Assembly: GCA_008692225.1 (NCBI GenBank)
Contig: VICG01000013.1
Location: 124,001 to 188,000 of the forward strand
DNA: 64,000 nucleotides
Source: Monilinia fructicola
Taxonomy: Eukaryota; Ascomycota; Leotiomycetes; Helotiales; Sclerotiniaceae
Reading direction: 5' to 3'
The notes beneath the pieces were generated by a model. That model searched no databases. It saw nothing but the letters and a program-made list of their open reading frames with translations, and was not told where the DNA came from. Position 1 is the first letter of the stretch. Every line of letters starts with the position of its first letter. This document shows, piece after piece, positions 46,523 to 58,587 of this stretch. The position numbers and the translations under genes are program-made.

Positions 46523-47047
46523 ATGTGTTCCAAAGATATTTTGAAACTGTGTTGTGCTTTGATCAGTTTTGTTGCTGTCAGCGTTTTTCTTATAGTAGTG
46601 ACTATCTTTGCGCCTTTTTGGGCTGCTCTGAGCTGGATCGTCAACGGCCTTTTGTACTGCTTTCACGCAATCCGAGGTGGACAGCCGACCAAACCTCATG
46701 ATCTCGAGGAGGGATCTTCCAGTTCGGATATGGTCCTAACGAGCCACACGTCGGACCTAGCGGCGGCCGCTGCTGCTTCAGCAAGCTTGTTGGCGACCAT
46801 TGATGAAATTGGTGCTCGCGACACCGTTCCTCGAAATCTTACACGCCAACTTTCAAGCCCGCCGCCATACCATCAAGTTCCGAGCTCCCCTCCTGAGTAT
46901 CAGACTTTTGACTCAGCCTCTCCGACGGAAATGACCTGTTCCTTTCACGTCGCTATGGCGGTCCCTCAACCATGTGCTAGGATTGATGGCCGTTCAAGAG
47001 AGAGTAGGGTGCGATCACATCGGCCTCTCTTTTACGGGCATGTATAG
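46523..47047 (+). CDS. Small single-pass membrane protein with two PY motifs, 174 aa
   Basis: Single exon. A long hydrophobic segment (about residues 10-48, CALISFVAVSVFLIVVTIFA onwards) forms one or two membrane spans. The soluble tail has an Ala-rich run near 80-92 and a Ser/Thr/Pro-rich part. That part contains PPPYHQ and, a few residues on, PPEYQT. PPxY motifs are ligands for WW domains of Nedd4/Rsp5-type ubiquitin ligases, so it resembles the membrane PY adaptors that recruit the ligase for sorting of transporters. This is inference from motif and topology. The family is not recognised. Another open frame overlaps upstream (46249-46701) and is likely a shadow. Confidence 0.6.
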   Translation: MCSKDILKLCCALISFVAVSVFLIVVTIFAPFWAALSWIVNGLLYCFHAIRGGQPTKPHDLEEGSSSSDMVLTSHTSDLAAAAAASASLLATIDEIGARDTVPRNLTRQLSSPPPYHQVPSSPPEYQTFDSASPTEMTCSFHVAMAVPQPCARIDGRSRESRVRSHRPLFYGHV

Positions 47048-48307
47048 CAGCTCAGCTACTCAATAGTCAGATATGGGATTTTGTATCATTAAGCGTTGTT
47101 ATTGAGGTCTGTCAAGCCAATAAATCTTTGTGAATATTATATCACTTAGTTTGTTCGGTCGATAAGGTGGAGGGGAAGGGGCTTAAATGGAGCGGACCTG
47201 TGATGGGACTAAGGCGGGAGACGCGTCTTAATTAGCACAAGTCCGTGTATAGGTAATCCCAGTATTGTTCTGGTCCGCAGTAAGAACCTTTACATTCCGA
47301 AGTAATGTTTGATCAAGAAAAGCTGATGGGAAATAACATTCAATGTAGTGCCCATTGTTTAATTTAGAAGCATTTGTATCAGTCTGAATACCTGTGTGCC
47401 CATGGGTATAGATTTCAGAGTGGTGCGGCAAAACTCGGCGCGAGGACTTTGGAGCGTTAACGACTCGTGAATATCACCTGTCTGGAAACCCCCTCGGTGA
47501 ATCTGTGACCTCTTCCGATCTCGACTTCGTAGTTCTGGTGTCTCTGGCAGGGAAGATGCAAATAGTGAGCTGCGGGCTGCATTCGAGGTAGACATTGGCA
47601 GTGTTGACAAAGGAGAGGAGAATTTCGCTTTTGACGTCTGGGCTTTCGTACGACCAGTTGAAGATTGATTCAAGTTGTGTGGATTAAAGAGAATGTTGTA
47701 GCAATTTTTGACAAATAGAATGTGCGATCTGAAGTTACTGCTTGGTTCTCTTATCAGTGAGTAACTACTTCAATGTCACACAGCAGTGCTGATACCTCCT
47801 TTCTGCTTTCACTATCCCGTCTGATATTGATCCGGAAGGTTCACCTACTTCCCCGTGTGCGAACGTGGAACTGAATCGATCAAATGATTAGCTACTCGGA
47901 ATTTTTCTATGCGACCCGCGCTGTGACATTATTTTCGATTGGCCTTCCAAAGCCTCTTTACCCACAATGAAAATCTTCCGACTATAGTTACTTGTTCCAG
48001 ATTCTCGAGGCGTGATCAAAAATACCCAAAGTCTGGATATCCATAACGACAAGGCTCTGTCGTCATGACGTCTGGTTTTTGAATTACTCGCACTGTGCAA
48101 GTTATTGACTTTACACACACTGAGCCTCGACCGCGGATGAAGAATCGAGATTGTGTTACGACTGGCGCACTTTCTTGTGCCACCTTTGGCGAACGCGCAA
48201 GGCCTCGTTCGAGTCCCTGAGAATCTCTTTCTTCATTATGAACAAGAGGTTTTCAAATCGAAGAATGGCAGTCGACAATTTAAGAATCGATATTGCAACC
48301 ACTTGCC
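47048..48307. other. Intergenic region with a possible small minus-strand exon
   Basis: A minus-strand open frame at 47359-47673 is described separately. Otherwise nothing recognised. Confidence 0.35.
47359..47673 (-). CDS. Possible small hypothetical protein, 104 aa
   Basis: Starts MNQSSTGRTKAQTSKAKFSS, Ser/Arg-rich, with SLPETPELRSRDRKR near the middle. It resembles a disordered N-terminal exon, such as a phospho-regulated protein. A weak donor (GTATTC, near 47,390) would allow a further exon I could not find. No domain. Confidence 0.25.
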   Translation of the reverse strand: MNQSSTGRTKAQTSKAKFSSPLSTLPMSTSNAARSSLFASSLPETPELRSRDRKRSQIHRGGFQTGDIHESLTLQSPRAEFCRTTLKSIPMGTQVFRLIQMLLN

Positions 48308-50389
48308 ATGCCTCTGTGCACGTTATGTAAGAACTTCCGAACATGGATCACCTCAAGAGTCTCAATAGAGGCCTCCAGACCAGATTTCCTGCCAAAGAGT
48401 CTAAGAATCTGGTGTGTGCTGCAATGTCCACATCATAAGCGATTGGCCGATCTTGAGAGATCCGCATCTAGAGATTGTCAACTTTGCCTAATGTTATTGA
48501 AGTTTTTGTCAAGCAGGCGTAATCTTGTATTGTTTGATCCAGATTCCAACGTCGAAGATTGCACTGATCTTTGCTTCAAACTTCTTCCTGCTGAAGGTGG
48601 AATGGTGGTTTATGGGGGCTTTTGTCTCGAGCTTTATGTGAGGGGAGAAGAGCACAGAGTGTGGCCCTCGAGGAATCATCAGGACACCGATCCACTTTCA
48701 ATGGATACCATTGGCATCGCAAAGAAATGGCTGAAAGACTGCATTGAGAACCATCCGGGGTGTCGTATTCGCTTCGATCGAGATTTCCTGCCATCCAGGC
48801 TCATTGATGTTGGGTTGCAGGATCAAAATGGGTCTTTCAGCATGCCGCATATCATTGAGACAAAAGAATCATTGTCCCATTCCGACCTACGTCGAAACAA
48901 GTGGCAATACGCGACCTTGAGTCATTGTTGGGGCAAATCGATTCATTTAACCACGAAGACTGAAACTATAAACGAGAGAAAAACAGCCATCCCTATTAGT
49001 TCTATGAACAAGACATTTGCAGATGCCATACACGCAACAAGAAAGTTGGAAATACGTTATCTATGGATCGATTCGCTTTGCATTATCCAGGACTCCAACG
49101 AGGATTGGAACAAACAAGCTCCGAAGATGTGTTTCGTATATAATAACGCCATTTTGAACATAGCAGCAGTGGGAGCAACTGATGGAGACGATGGTTTCTT
49201 GTTAGAGAGGTTGGCTGTTAAACTTGGCCATGTACTCCGGCCTGATGGGAACATGGCGAGGTCTTTGTGGATTCGGCCATGTATTCGAAATGGGTCTTGC
49301 AACTGGCAGCATGATGTCAAGGCGTCAGTTTGTCCGCTTTTTCGAAGGGCTTGGGTGCTGCAAGAGAGCATTCTCGCCGCACGGACTTTGGCGTACTGTC
49401 CGGCCGGTATGCATTTTCGTTGCCGCGCAGGACAAATGTCGGACGATGATCCAGACAAGAATATAGAACAAGATCTCAGTATCTTCTCCGGCACTGAGCA
49501 TGTCATTTTCCCAATCATAATGCTTAAGACTGCAGTGCTCAGACAAACTATTTACTTCGACTACGCAATGGACGTCTGGTACCGGCTGCTGGCTACATAT
49601 TCCGCCAAAGAAATATTGCTCAAAAAGGATAAGCTTCCTGCTGTTGCCGGGTTGGCTTTTCAGATAGGATCAATCACTGGGGATGTATATCTTGCGGGGC
49701 TTTGGCAGAGAAACTTCCCGGAAGCTTTGTGCTGGATACCTCGGAGACGTACTGGTGACTTGTGCAATTGTGCTATTTGTAATCCAGAACAATCGTCCGT
49801 CTACACAGCGCCTTCATGGTCCTGGGCTTCAATATCGGTCCCTTTTAACTATTGCTCGAATGCATTCACCAGCGGAAGAGGAGGATTACTATCCAAAGCG
49901 TCTGATATTGATTCTGATTGTCCTACGGAGCCAGCGAGTTTTCTATGGGATGCGATGTTGATCGAAGCCAGTATTGACTATGTCTCAGATTCCTACGGGC
50001 AGGTGAAAGGTGGATTTATCATCATAAGAGGTCATTTACTCAAAATTGACTATTTGAAGCCTGTTGGTGCTTCGCATATAGAGTATAGGGCAGTGTCCAA
50101 GGGATTAGAGATGGGAAACTTTACTCTGGATCCCAGAACTTTCGATAAAAGACTCAAGCACTGGGCTCTTTTATTGGGTTACGAAAACCTCAAAGAGGAA
50201 AGGGAAAGTGAACGGGCCCGGAGACTTGGTGTTGAATTTAAAAACGGGAACGGATACCCGATGAAGGGGAGGATCTGCACGGGACTGATTCTGGTAGAAA
50301 TGGAGGATGGCGTGTTTGAGCGTGTCGCCTACTTTGAGCAGTTCAGAGCCATGTGGCCGAGTGAAACTACAGAGTTCATCATTCGATAA
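48308..50389 (+). CDS. HET-domain (heterokaryon incompatibility) protein, 693 aa
   Basis: Single exon. The first ATG in frame is at 48308 (MPLCTLCKNFRTW). The HET domain starts at YATLSHCWG (about residue 201), with YLWIDSLCIIQDSNEDW (about 250) and FRRAWVLQESILAARTL (about 345). These are the three classic HET blocks. The N-terminal part has Cys-rich CTLC, CQLC and a region typical of large HET proteins. The C-terminal 300 residues have no named domain. Members trigger cell death or self/non-self responses when activated by partner proteins, and many are uncharacterised. The flanks show no partner such as a NACHT or patatin gene. Confidence 0.9.
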   Translation: MPLCTLCKNFRTWITSRVSIEASRPDFLPKSLRIWCVLQCPHHKRLADLERSASRDCQLCLMLLKFLSSRRNLVLFDPDSNVEDCTDLCFKLLPAEGGMVVYGGFCLELYVRGEEHRVWPSRNHQDTDPLSMDTIGIAKKWLKDCIENHPGCRIRFDRDFLPSRLIDVGLQDQNGSFSMPHIIETKESLSHSDLRRNKWQYATLSHCWGKSIHLTTKTETINERKTAIPISSMNKTFADAIHATRKLEIRYLWIDSLCIIQDSNEDWNKQAPKMCFVYNNAILNIAAVGATDGDDGFLLERLAVKLGHVLRPDGNMARSLWIRPCIRNGSCNWQHDVKASVCPLFRRAWVLQESILAARTLAYCPAGMHFRCRAGQMSDDDPDKNIEQDLSIFSGTEHVIFPIIMLKTAVLRQTIYFDYAMDVWYRLLATYSAKEILLKKDKLPAVAGLAFQIGSITGDVYLAGLWQRNFPEALCWIPRRRTGDLCNCAICNPEQSSVYTAPSWSWASISVPFNYCSNAFTSGRGGLLSKASDIDSDCPTEPASFLWDAMLIEASIDYVSDSYGQVKGGFIIIRGHLLKIDYLKPVGASHIEYRAVSKGLEMGNFTLDPRTFDKRLKHWALLLGYENLKEERESERARRLGVEFKNGNGYPMKGRICTGLILVEMEDGVFERVAYFEQFRAMWPSETTEFIIR

Positions 50390-53300
50390 TTTGTAGTGTT
50401 GATTTTGACATTGTTGTTTTCTCTCCCGAGATGAGAATTGCAAATCGATGGAGATACAGCAAGGGACGAACATGGATTATTGTATTTCCCTTATGTATCA
50501 TTTTGTGGAAAGTGTTTGGAGCTCTCATTGATATTGATTGCTAAGAATCTAGTTTACTATTACTGTGGAGTCACTTGTACTAGATCTTAACAAGAAAATC
50601 CACTTGCCAAAATTTGTAAACCAGAATTAAGACTCATACTTTCTAATCTCTCCAAATTGCTTCCTCGCATCCTCTGCTTTGATGATCGGCGGTACGATAA
50701 CGTATCTTCTACCTGCCAGTCATTTGGAGTGGTAAAACTTGCAATGTGGGAAGAGAATGCCCCTTTGTTTACAGATAAACTTGTGGAAATCAACGTACCC
50801 TGGCCTGCTTCAGCTTAGGAGTATGCTGTATAAGAAAAGGCTTTATCGGCTGTTGGTGATTAATTGGAAAGAATTACGCCCCAGCCTAAAACTCAAGACT
50901 CATAAAAACGCAATGTGAATCTACTCCCAATCGAAGGTTTTCAGGTAGAGAGATCTCGATAAAGAAGCGCTGCGGTAGAGGGGTAGCAGGGCCTTTGAAA
51001 GTTTGCAGAAGTGGAGGAGAAAGGGTCAATGCACGCGGAGTTTGTGGAAGTGAAAAGAGTTGCAATTGTTGGTGAAGAGAATAGAGAAATGAAGACAAGA
51101 TTAAGATATTAAGATGAACAGAGCCCTTATAGACGTGCCAGCTTTGTTTTGGAGGCAGAGACAACTAATATAGCTTCAATGTAACGTAAGTATTGGTCAA
51201 GAAGTCAGGGGTAAGCTTAGCGAGGCTGATATCTTGGTCTTGCGGATGTGCGGAGTTACTACGTTTAGAAGGAGGACTTTGTGGCTCTTGGATTTGTTCA
51301 TGAGGGGCGAAAGGATCTCGTGAAGGGATTTTGGCGAAGGCTTATGGTGCTGTTTTCTGTTAAGGATGGTTTGCTATACTACTTGTGACTACCGATGACT
51401 GATTGGAAAAAGATTTTGTTCTGGGGCGTTTTGGATGTTGTGAAGGTCCTTCTTGGTACTGCATAGTTCTTTGGTTAGTTTAGTAGTATTCGAGTTATTG
51501 GTTTGGGCATTGTTTGTTCGGTCATGCTTTTTCTACCATTTTCTACTTTTGGAACAGGTCGTAACAAAAAGAAAGGAAGCTGGGGGCGAAAGTTCTATGC
51601 TTTGAGGGTGACTATGGATAGTCCTTGGATGTATTAAAGGAGTGCTGTAAGTTACACCAGATGAAACTCTACCGATACTACCCTCATGCCTATGGCGCTT
51701 TGTATTGGCCGGAAGATCTTCAACTAAAGCCTGATGTATTATTGAGGCTGGACGGACATATACAAGTTGTTTTCACGTAGCTTCCCTGGCTCGTTTTTCA
51801 AATTCTAGAAGTCTTAGGTCTTTCAAGTGTCTTGTATAGTAACGGCTAACTGATTCATACCAAGATTCATCGTTATCTCCATCTCCATCTCCACCAAGGT
51901 GGTAATTTCGTAATAGTAACATCCCATGGAGTCTTTGTTTCTCTTCATTTCAAATTGCAGAACGATTGGGTATCCTACCGGCTTAGACTCTTGGTTAAAT
52001 CTGGAAATTCCTGATACCATCTTACCAGGCTCTGCCGCTAGCCTTTGTTTTGACAGAGTTTCGGAAACCATTATTTCTGTAATCATTTTGAATTGTGTCG
52101 AGGTTTCGTTTCCAAGGTATTTTGTAGATCAACTCTTCAGATTTCACATGAATGGTTACTTTCGTGGGAGGCTTTTTGCATCAGTCTTCGATTCTTTTCT
52201 TCGGTCCATCAGTTATCACGTGTCATTCGATGGTCACTGGTTTGACCTCGTTATTTCGATCGGGAACGTGTTCAAGAGGTTAATCATCCTCAAAAGGTTA
52301 CCATCTCTTCTGCCTTTTCTCATTACACCTACATCTGCCGCCAATTGAATACTTTTCCATCTAGCTATAAGGACGCGCTAGTCAACAGCATTGTTCATAT
52401 CAACGCTGTTGTCAAAAACATTGAATCTACCATGAACATAAATTCTGCTAAGGAAATGCTGAATACCATTTAGAAACCTGTCGCTCGGGTAGTTCGGTAG
52501 AGCCCAACGTGACCATACCCGCTTACTGTGGCCGTTTGGGAGATTATCCAGGCAAGAAACCAGCCAGCCACGTGCATGTTCGTGTATGTCTCCCCTCAAG
52601 AGAAACCTGCATCTTTATCGTCATTCATGGTGAGATGCACACATGGAAAGGGAGTTCGGTAACAAAACGGATTGAAAGAAGCAGGGCATTGCAATATAAG
52701 TAACAAATCACCTGCCTTCATTGATGACCACTTAAATTAAGAGACGCAATGAGAGGCTTCTCGAATATACACCGAAACTGGATCAAGCTAACATGAAGAA
52801 CCTGGAATACTCATAAAGATAATATCTTCAATCAGCAATCAGCAATCAGCAATACGAGAGGACGGGAATGTGTTGCAGGAGAAGCTGGCCAAAAAAGTCC
52901 GCACCAATGAAAGTAAAGAGGCCTAGACTTTGAAACCAGTTGATAATACGACATCGATAATATTCGTACTTCAATCAAGAGAAGACTTGAAAGTAAAAGA
53001 AGGAATTGGAAATCCGTTCCAAAGCACCATAAAATGTGACGAGAAACAGGCTCTGTCTGCATGAGATAAGCCAAAATTCCTCCCGCGATATGATTGGGGT
53101 CGACAAGATGCCAGGATGAAATACGCAAACACATCCGGTGATATTAACCACAAACCACACCCTGCAGTAAGATTAAGGGTCACTTCAGCCAAACCATGCA
53201 TAATCAAGAAACGAGAAGGGGACGGACGAGACACCAACAGCAAACGCTACCCTACCCCCAAAACCAAACTGTACCAAAACAGTGTCACAACCAAAATCCA

Positions 53301-53648
53301 AAGATAGAAACAAAACAACCATCAATATAGAAGAATTCAAGAAACAATCTATCGATACGAGGAAGGATTGTGGCTATGCCCCCACTTAGAAGTACCAACA
53401 CCCGCACCCGCATACAACGCAACCTTAATCACCAACCCCACAGCCACGATACTGCGCCTACTTCTTCATCTCCGCGTCGCCAATTTCACGAAGACTAGAT
53501 AAGGGATGATACATGATAGATGATGGATGATAGATAATAGATAATAATCTCAAATCCAAAAACCCTCCAACAATGGATATCTACACCCAACACCCACCTC
53601 CAAACTCGCAGGTCCAAGTTCCCGGCCCCGAAGCGAACCGAACGTAAA
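50390..53648. other. Long gene-poor region
   Basis: About 3.3 kb without a gene I can support. Open frames at 51823-52086 (-), 51926-52348 (+) and 50587-50793 (-) are partly protein-like but show no family and no consistent splicing. An inverted or tandem simple repeat (AATCAGC) occurs near 52,832-52,852. Confidence 0.35.
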
Positions 53649-54404
53649 ATGAGTCGTGCACAAGAAAGAACATCCTACCAACCGCCACCACGACGCAAAC
53701 AGTACCGCGTACTATTCCTCGGAAATGCCGCGACGGGAAAAGCCAGCATGAGGAACCGGGTGGGTGCGCATCCAGCGGGAGATCGCGCGCAGGGTCACGA
53801 GAGCAGCCATCGCTAACCCGGGCCAGATAATCTACAACGAGATGCAGCAGCCCCTGACGTACGACGCGAGTCTCGAAGACGGCCATCGCAAATCCATGAC
53901 GATCGATTCCGAGGAATGCATCGTGGATATCGTGGAGACGGACTCGGTGCAGGCAGCCCGTACGCTGGAACACCACATCCGAGGATGCGATGGCGTCGTG
54001 CTGATGTATTCGATTTGTTCCCCCGAGTCGTTTGGCGTGCTGGAGTCTCTGTGGACGACGGTGAAACGGGTGAAGGTCCCGGAGAAGAAGGGGGTGTATG
54101 TTGATATTGTTGGGACGATGAGTGATATGTGGGAGAAGAGGAGCGTGAAGACGGAGGATGGGAAAGTGCTGGCGGAGAGGTTGAATTGTGGATTCTCGGA
54201 ATGTTCGGCAAAGGAGGGGGAGAATTGTGAGGGTTGATTGAGAATTTGATTCGGAAGATTGTGGCTGGGCGGGAGCAAGAGAGGTTGTTGAGGGATGCGA
54301 GACGGAAGAAGGATGATGAAAATTTGGAGGTCAGGGAGAAGAAGAATGGGGTGGTGAGAAGAATCTTGAAGAGATGTGCGGTATGGTTTTCTCGTCGCCA
54401 ATGA
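53649..54404 (+). pseudogene. Divergent Ras-like small GTPase with two frame breaks
   Basis: Small GTPase fold with loss of several nucleotide-binding motifs. It starts MSRAQERTSYQPPPRRKQ, then LFLGNAATGKAS, a P-loop whose expected Ser/Thr after Lys is Ala. Mid part: VDIVETDS stands where DxxG is expected, then GVVLMYSICSPESF (a typical Ras block). The NKxD position reads GTMSDM, and CSAKEGEN matches the SAK motif. The frame shifts by a 4-bp tandem duplication (GGTG GGTG, about 53,755-53,763), and again near GGG 54,231-54,233. The C-terminal frame, LIENLIRKIVAGREQE and on to SRRQ, is clearly a Ras-type helix plus basic tail. No CaaX box. GC content is higher than the flanks. Either a pseudogene or an error-affected pseudo-GTPase. 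Confidence 0.6.
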
Positions 54405-54691
54405 GTGCTATTAGGGGTTGACTGACGGACGGCGTAGGAGATAATGACCGGGGGAACCTGAGTTCCGAACAATATGAACTCTCACAATGATGGACGGAGC
54501 AAATCATGACCAATTATACCCATATTCATATGTTAATGGTACATATAATAAACAATTCTTATTGCTGACTGGATCGCTGTCTAATTCTAGTTGTAACATA
54601 TAGTGTTGAAAATTGTTCCTCGTTGGATAGCAAAAATCATCAAGTACCTGTCTTTCGGGCTCTCTTGAGTCCGAGTCTAAACGAAGACTAC
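54405..54691. other. Short convergent intergenic region
   Basis: The 3' ends of the Ras-like gene and the FAD oxidase gene face each other here. Nothing else recognised. Confidence 0.5.
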
Positions 54692-56618
54692 TTAAGCGCC
54701 CCGAATAAGCTGATTACCACCTCGTCGCACCACACGTTCAGAAATTGTCGTGTTACCAGTTCGACACATTCTGCCATCCGCCGCTATGCTCCATGCCTCA
54801 CTGCCTACCGCAGTTGTGGCATAAAACAGATGCTCTGGATCCCACTTATTCTTGATCCCAAGCAACCTATCATAATTCTTCCCAAAGAAAGCCTCCTGCC
54901 AATTCGGTTGCCTGAAATTAGCTTCGTTCATATATGCTCCTCCACCGGGTGTAAGAGCTTCGAATTGCGGAATGATATCATCCACCATGTAGTATTGATC
55001 AGCAACCATTTCAGATACTGGTGCCGAATAGTTCCATGCTGTTGCCATGATAACGTGGATAATAGCATCTCGCCAGGCTGGAAGTAATGCGTTATCGACA
55101 GTGGAAGTGATATGAGGAGATGAAACATTAACCGCTACTCCGGTGTAAGGAACATTGGAATTTACAACGTTACGAATGGTAGCAACGAAGGCTTTATTGT
55201 CTTCCTGGATGACACTTCTTGGTATTAATCGTCCGCCACCGGTGTTAATTCCTACACTGAATATTCCCTCTGAAGAACCGTATGGAAGAGGCCCGAAATA
55301 GTGGTTGTAGTGATCAAGATATGTTGAGTGCTCTGTATATACTACTGTATAGTTAATACCCAGAGTCGTGAGCACGTTCAAAAAGTCGCCCAATAAAGTT
55401 TGGACATCAGCTCGAGTTTTATTGTATGCATGTAAGCCAATGATGCTGAAACCTTCAAGAGATACACCATAACCAACCATAGTGCCTGCATCAACTATTG
55501 CCGGAAGATGAGAATGGAAAGCTTCGACCGCGGTCCAGAATGTTTCGTTGGTTGTGTTACTGCTGGATGCTGGAAATGACAGAGATGCGCCACTGACGGT
55601 TGTATCAGGATATACTCTCACGGTAAGAGATACGACAACTCCATAAGTGCCTCCTCCGCCCCCACTCAAAGCCCAGTACAAGTCTGTGTTTTGGGTTCGT
55701 GAGGCGGTAACCAGCTCTCCACCAGCCGTCACAACTTCCCAGGAGAGGGTTTGATCAGCACCCAGACCAAAGTTGCTAGAGAGGGCGGAGTGACCACCCC
55801 CTTGAGTGTATCCTCCAGCAACCCCAACTGTAGGACACTCACCGCCTACAGTCACAAATCCTGCAGCATTTGCAGCCTCGAGAGCTTCAAACCCTTGAGT
55901 TCCAGCCCCAATTGTCATTGCTTTACCGGTATAATAGTCAGATGACCAGTCTGAGAACGATATATCCTTCAAGTGATGAGTCCAAACCGCCAATGCTCCT
56001 GCGCCGGTCGACTTCCCTAGGTAACTATTCAAAATTAGCGAATCCTTTCCATAAGATTTACAGGAGGGAAAAGCTTACTCATGACCAGTGTTTCGGATAA
56101 CAAAACGGATGTTATGAGTCTTTGCGAACTGAATAGCAGAAATGATGTCCTCAGGTTTTGAAACATTGACAGCAAAGTCAACATAGCTCCCTAAGAGACA
56201 GGGGCTTGATTCGGGAGAATAAGGAGTGCAACTCTGGTTTCCAAGTATAGTAAAGTATGGAGACATCAATGAAGAAGATGAGTTAAAGCTAAATAGATGT
56301 CAGCCTAGTCAGTTTGTCACTAGTCATATCGAAGGCAACTCACTGAAGACTTGGGTTTCCCCAATTGGCTTGTAAATATGCACATTCCGCTGAATTATAG
56401 TTGGGGTCATGGCAAGGGCTCGCAATAGGTACCGTGGCTACCAATCTACCGTCCACTGTATGATTGAGGCTATTCCAATCTGCTGTAGATGGCCATGAAC
56501 GGTCCCCAGGCAGCGCTTTGCAAGTGGAATTCCTCGCTGTCTGTGCCGAGATGGCATAGAAAAATGTAAAGAAGAGAAACAACATTTTACGAGACGCCAT
56601 CTTCTGTATCTCATCCAT
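54692..56618 (-). CDS. Secreted FAD-linked oxidase (BBE/PCMH type)
   Basis: Oxidises alcohol or amine groups of small molecules with covalently bound FAD. Minus-strand exons: 56618-56344, 56288-56079 and 56024-54692 (phases 2 and 2), 605 aa. The signal peptide is at KMLFLFFTFFYAISAQT. PCMH-type FAD domain: RFVIRNTGHDYLGKSTGAG, with His about 161 and Cys about 225 in GGECPTVGVAGG. This is the bicovalent-flavin pair of this family. Downstream is GYTQGGGHSALSSNFGLGAD, and the berberine-bridge-enzyme tail has YMNEANFRQPNWQEAFFG. Many N-glycosylation sites (NxT/S). Such oxidases occur in secondary metabolism and sugar oxidation. The substrate is not predictable. The start could also be the Met at 56600, just before the signal peptide. 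Confidence 0.9.
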
Positions 56619-58587
56619 CTTGTTGATAATCGAAAGCAGAGGTGAGAAGGGAACGAAATGCAGAGGTAAATGCCAGAGAGAATATTCTCATTTAAGTGAT
56701 GCTTGACGGTGATATCCGCATGATTATCTTCGAAGGAGGTCTACTCAGCTTACTGCAGGTACTAGTGCCAAGAGAGAGGAAATAGATGATGTGGTTGAAT
56801 ATTAAGCTGACTGCCATGTTCCCCGTCCAATGAGATTTTTGGAATACATGGGGTTGCTGCAGAATAAGATCTGGTATGTACGAGTGGCCGTTTTTGGACG
56901 AATTTCAAAATTTCGGGCGAATGAAATCGTGAATATCAACACCTTTATCAGGAACAGACCCCTATGTATGCCGCCACTCAATATCCCCGTCACAAAACAG
57001 TCAGACTAAACGATTTTTTAGCTGTGAAGGCAAATTGATCCACTTTGAACCTATCGATACCTGAACTGGCTTCGCATATCGAGTTCGTTGATAACCCATG
57101 TTGTTCCGTTCTGAAAAACAAAGGAAAAACAAACTACTGCTTGTTGATGCCCAAGTTCAATGTGAGCACTAAATCAGTGATTTTTGTGCTCTATGAGGAT
57201 GTGAAAATTGGAGAACGAGAGAGAAACGATGTACGCATCTGAAACAGTCTGATGTGGAAACATTCAGGGAACTATAAAGTACATGACAACTTGCACCCTA
57301 TGTAAGCCCTGTAAAAAATGCTTGCGTGTTCGTGCTGGCTGATGCCACCAAATCGCCAATCGTATCAAAAAGAATAGTCAACAACATCAAAATGCCGAGA
57401 ACTTATCATTGACCAGCTGCTAATTCGTAATTTATTATTGAACCTTCTGTTGGGAATTCCATGTACTGTCACAACACGCATGTCAAATGCTGTTCCTGGC
57501 TTTTATTACCAGAAATCGAAATACCAACCAAATTCTTCGTTCCATGCAGCTGGTTACTCAACCCCTGCTAGATACAAGTGATTCTAATGGGAAGTACGTG
57601 TGGGCATAAGCGATAAGCTGATTCACCTTCTTGAACATGCTGATCGCCGTTGGGGTTGATGGCTCGATTTCACTCCTCTCTTCGGTGTTTTTGAAGCAGC
57701 ATTTAGTTGGTTGCTAGACAATCCACTCAATCCACAAACCTGCATATTATGACCTTAAGACTTTAGGTACACCAATATGAAGCCCGGACCTTGCCGGAAA
57801 ACAACGCAAGAGTAGAGCGGAGTAAATATGAGCACACTAGATCACAAGATACTTACCCCCTCCCAACATCGTGCAGTACAGTATGTTGAGTTGAATCCGC
57901 TAAGAGTGTGCATACTTGATTACTGTACAAATCTAAACTCACCAGAAAGCGGCTCGCCACAATGCGGGCCACGTACTTCCGTGAACAAAATCAGATATAC
58001 GAGCAAATCACATGAGAGACTAGGCAAAGCTTCAGGTTTAGTGTTACCCCAGATCCCAAATTATGATCATCCAATCGCTAGGCCTGTAGGCGAGCTACAA
58101 CCAGGGGATTGGCATCTTCCCCTCAATTCGAATTGAGCCAAATTTCCTAGGTCAAAATTAAACCATGCTCGAAGACTATCAAAATGTGTATTTGGAAAAT
58201 GTTTGTTTGGGCTTTGTACGATTCGAGATGTCGATTAGACGCGGAGATTCCTCATTCCGTTTCTTTTTTGGTGAGTTTGGTTCCGTTGTATGCAGGTGGT
58301 GTTATGCTCGTCGTAAATTATTGTATAATGAAACTTAATTTGAGAAGTATATTTCAAACTGTACATATACCGTCCAGAACCCCATACGTTAAGTTTGAAG
58401 TAATGATTTAATTGTTCATCACCTCCAAGGGTCGATGCTCGAAAAGGAATCAGCTTCATTATGCCCACCGAAGAGAAAGTGGGTGTGGCGACACACCAAG
58501 AACATGTAGGTGGTATTGCGAAACAATAAAACGATTGAGCTGATAGACAGAGTGTAGAACCTCGAGAGAGATGTAACTCAAGTCAAG
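56619..58587. other. Intergenic region
   Basis: Divergent upstream region of the FAD oxidase (-) and the sugar transporter (+). Open frames at 57045 and 57828 (102 codons) are unconvincing. No repeat or RNA gene recognised. Confidence 0.4.

Noticed and set aside
51823..52348. Overlapping open frames on both strands (87 and 140 codons)
   Set aside because: No family, no splicing pattern, and each could be the shadow of the other.
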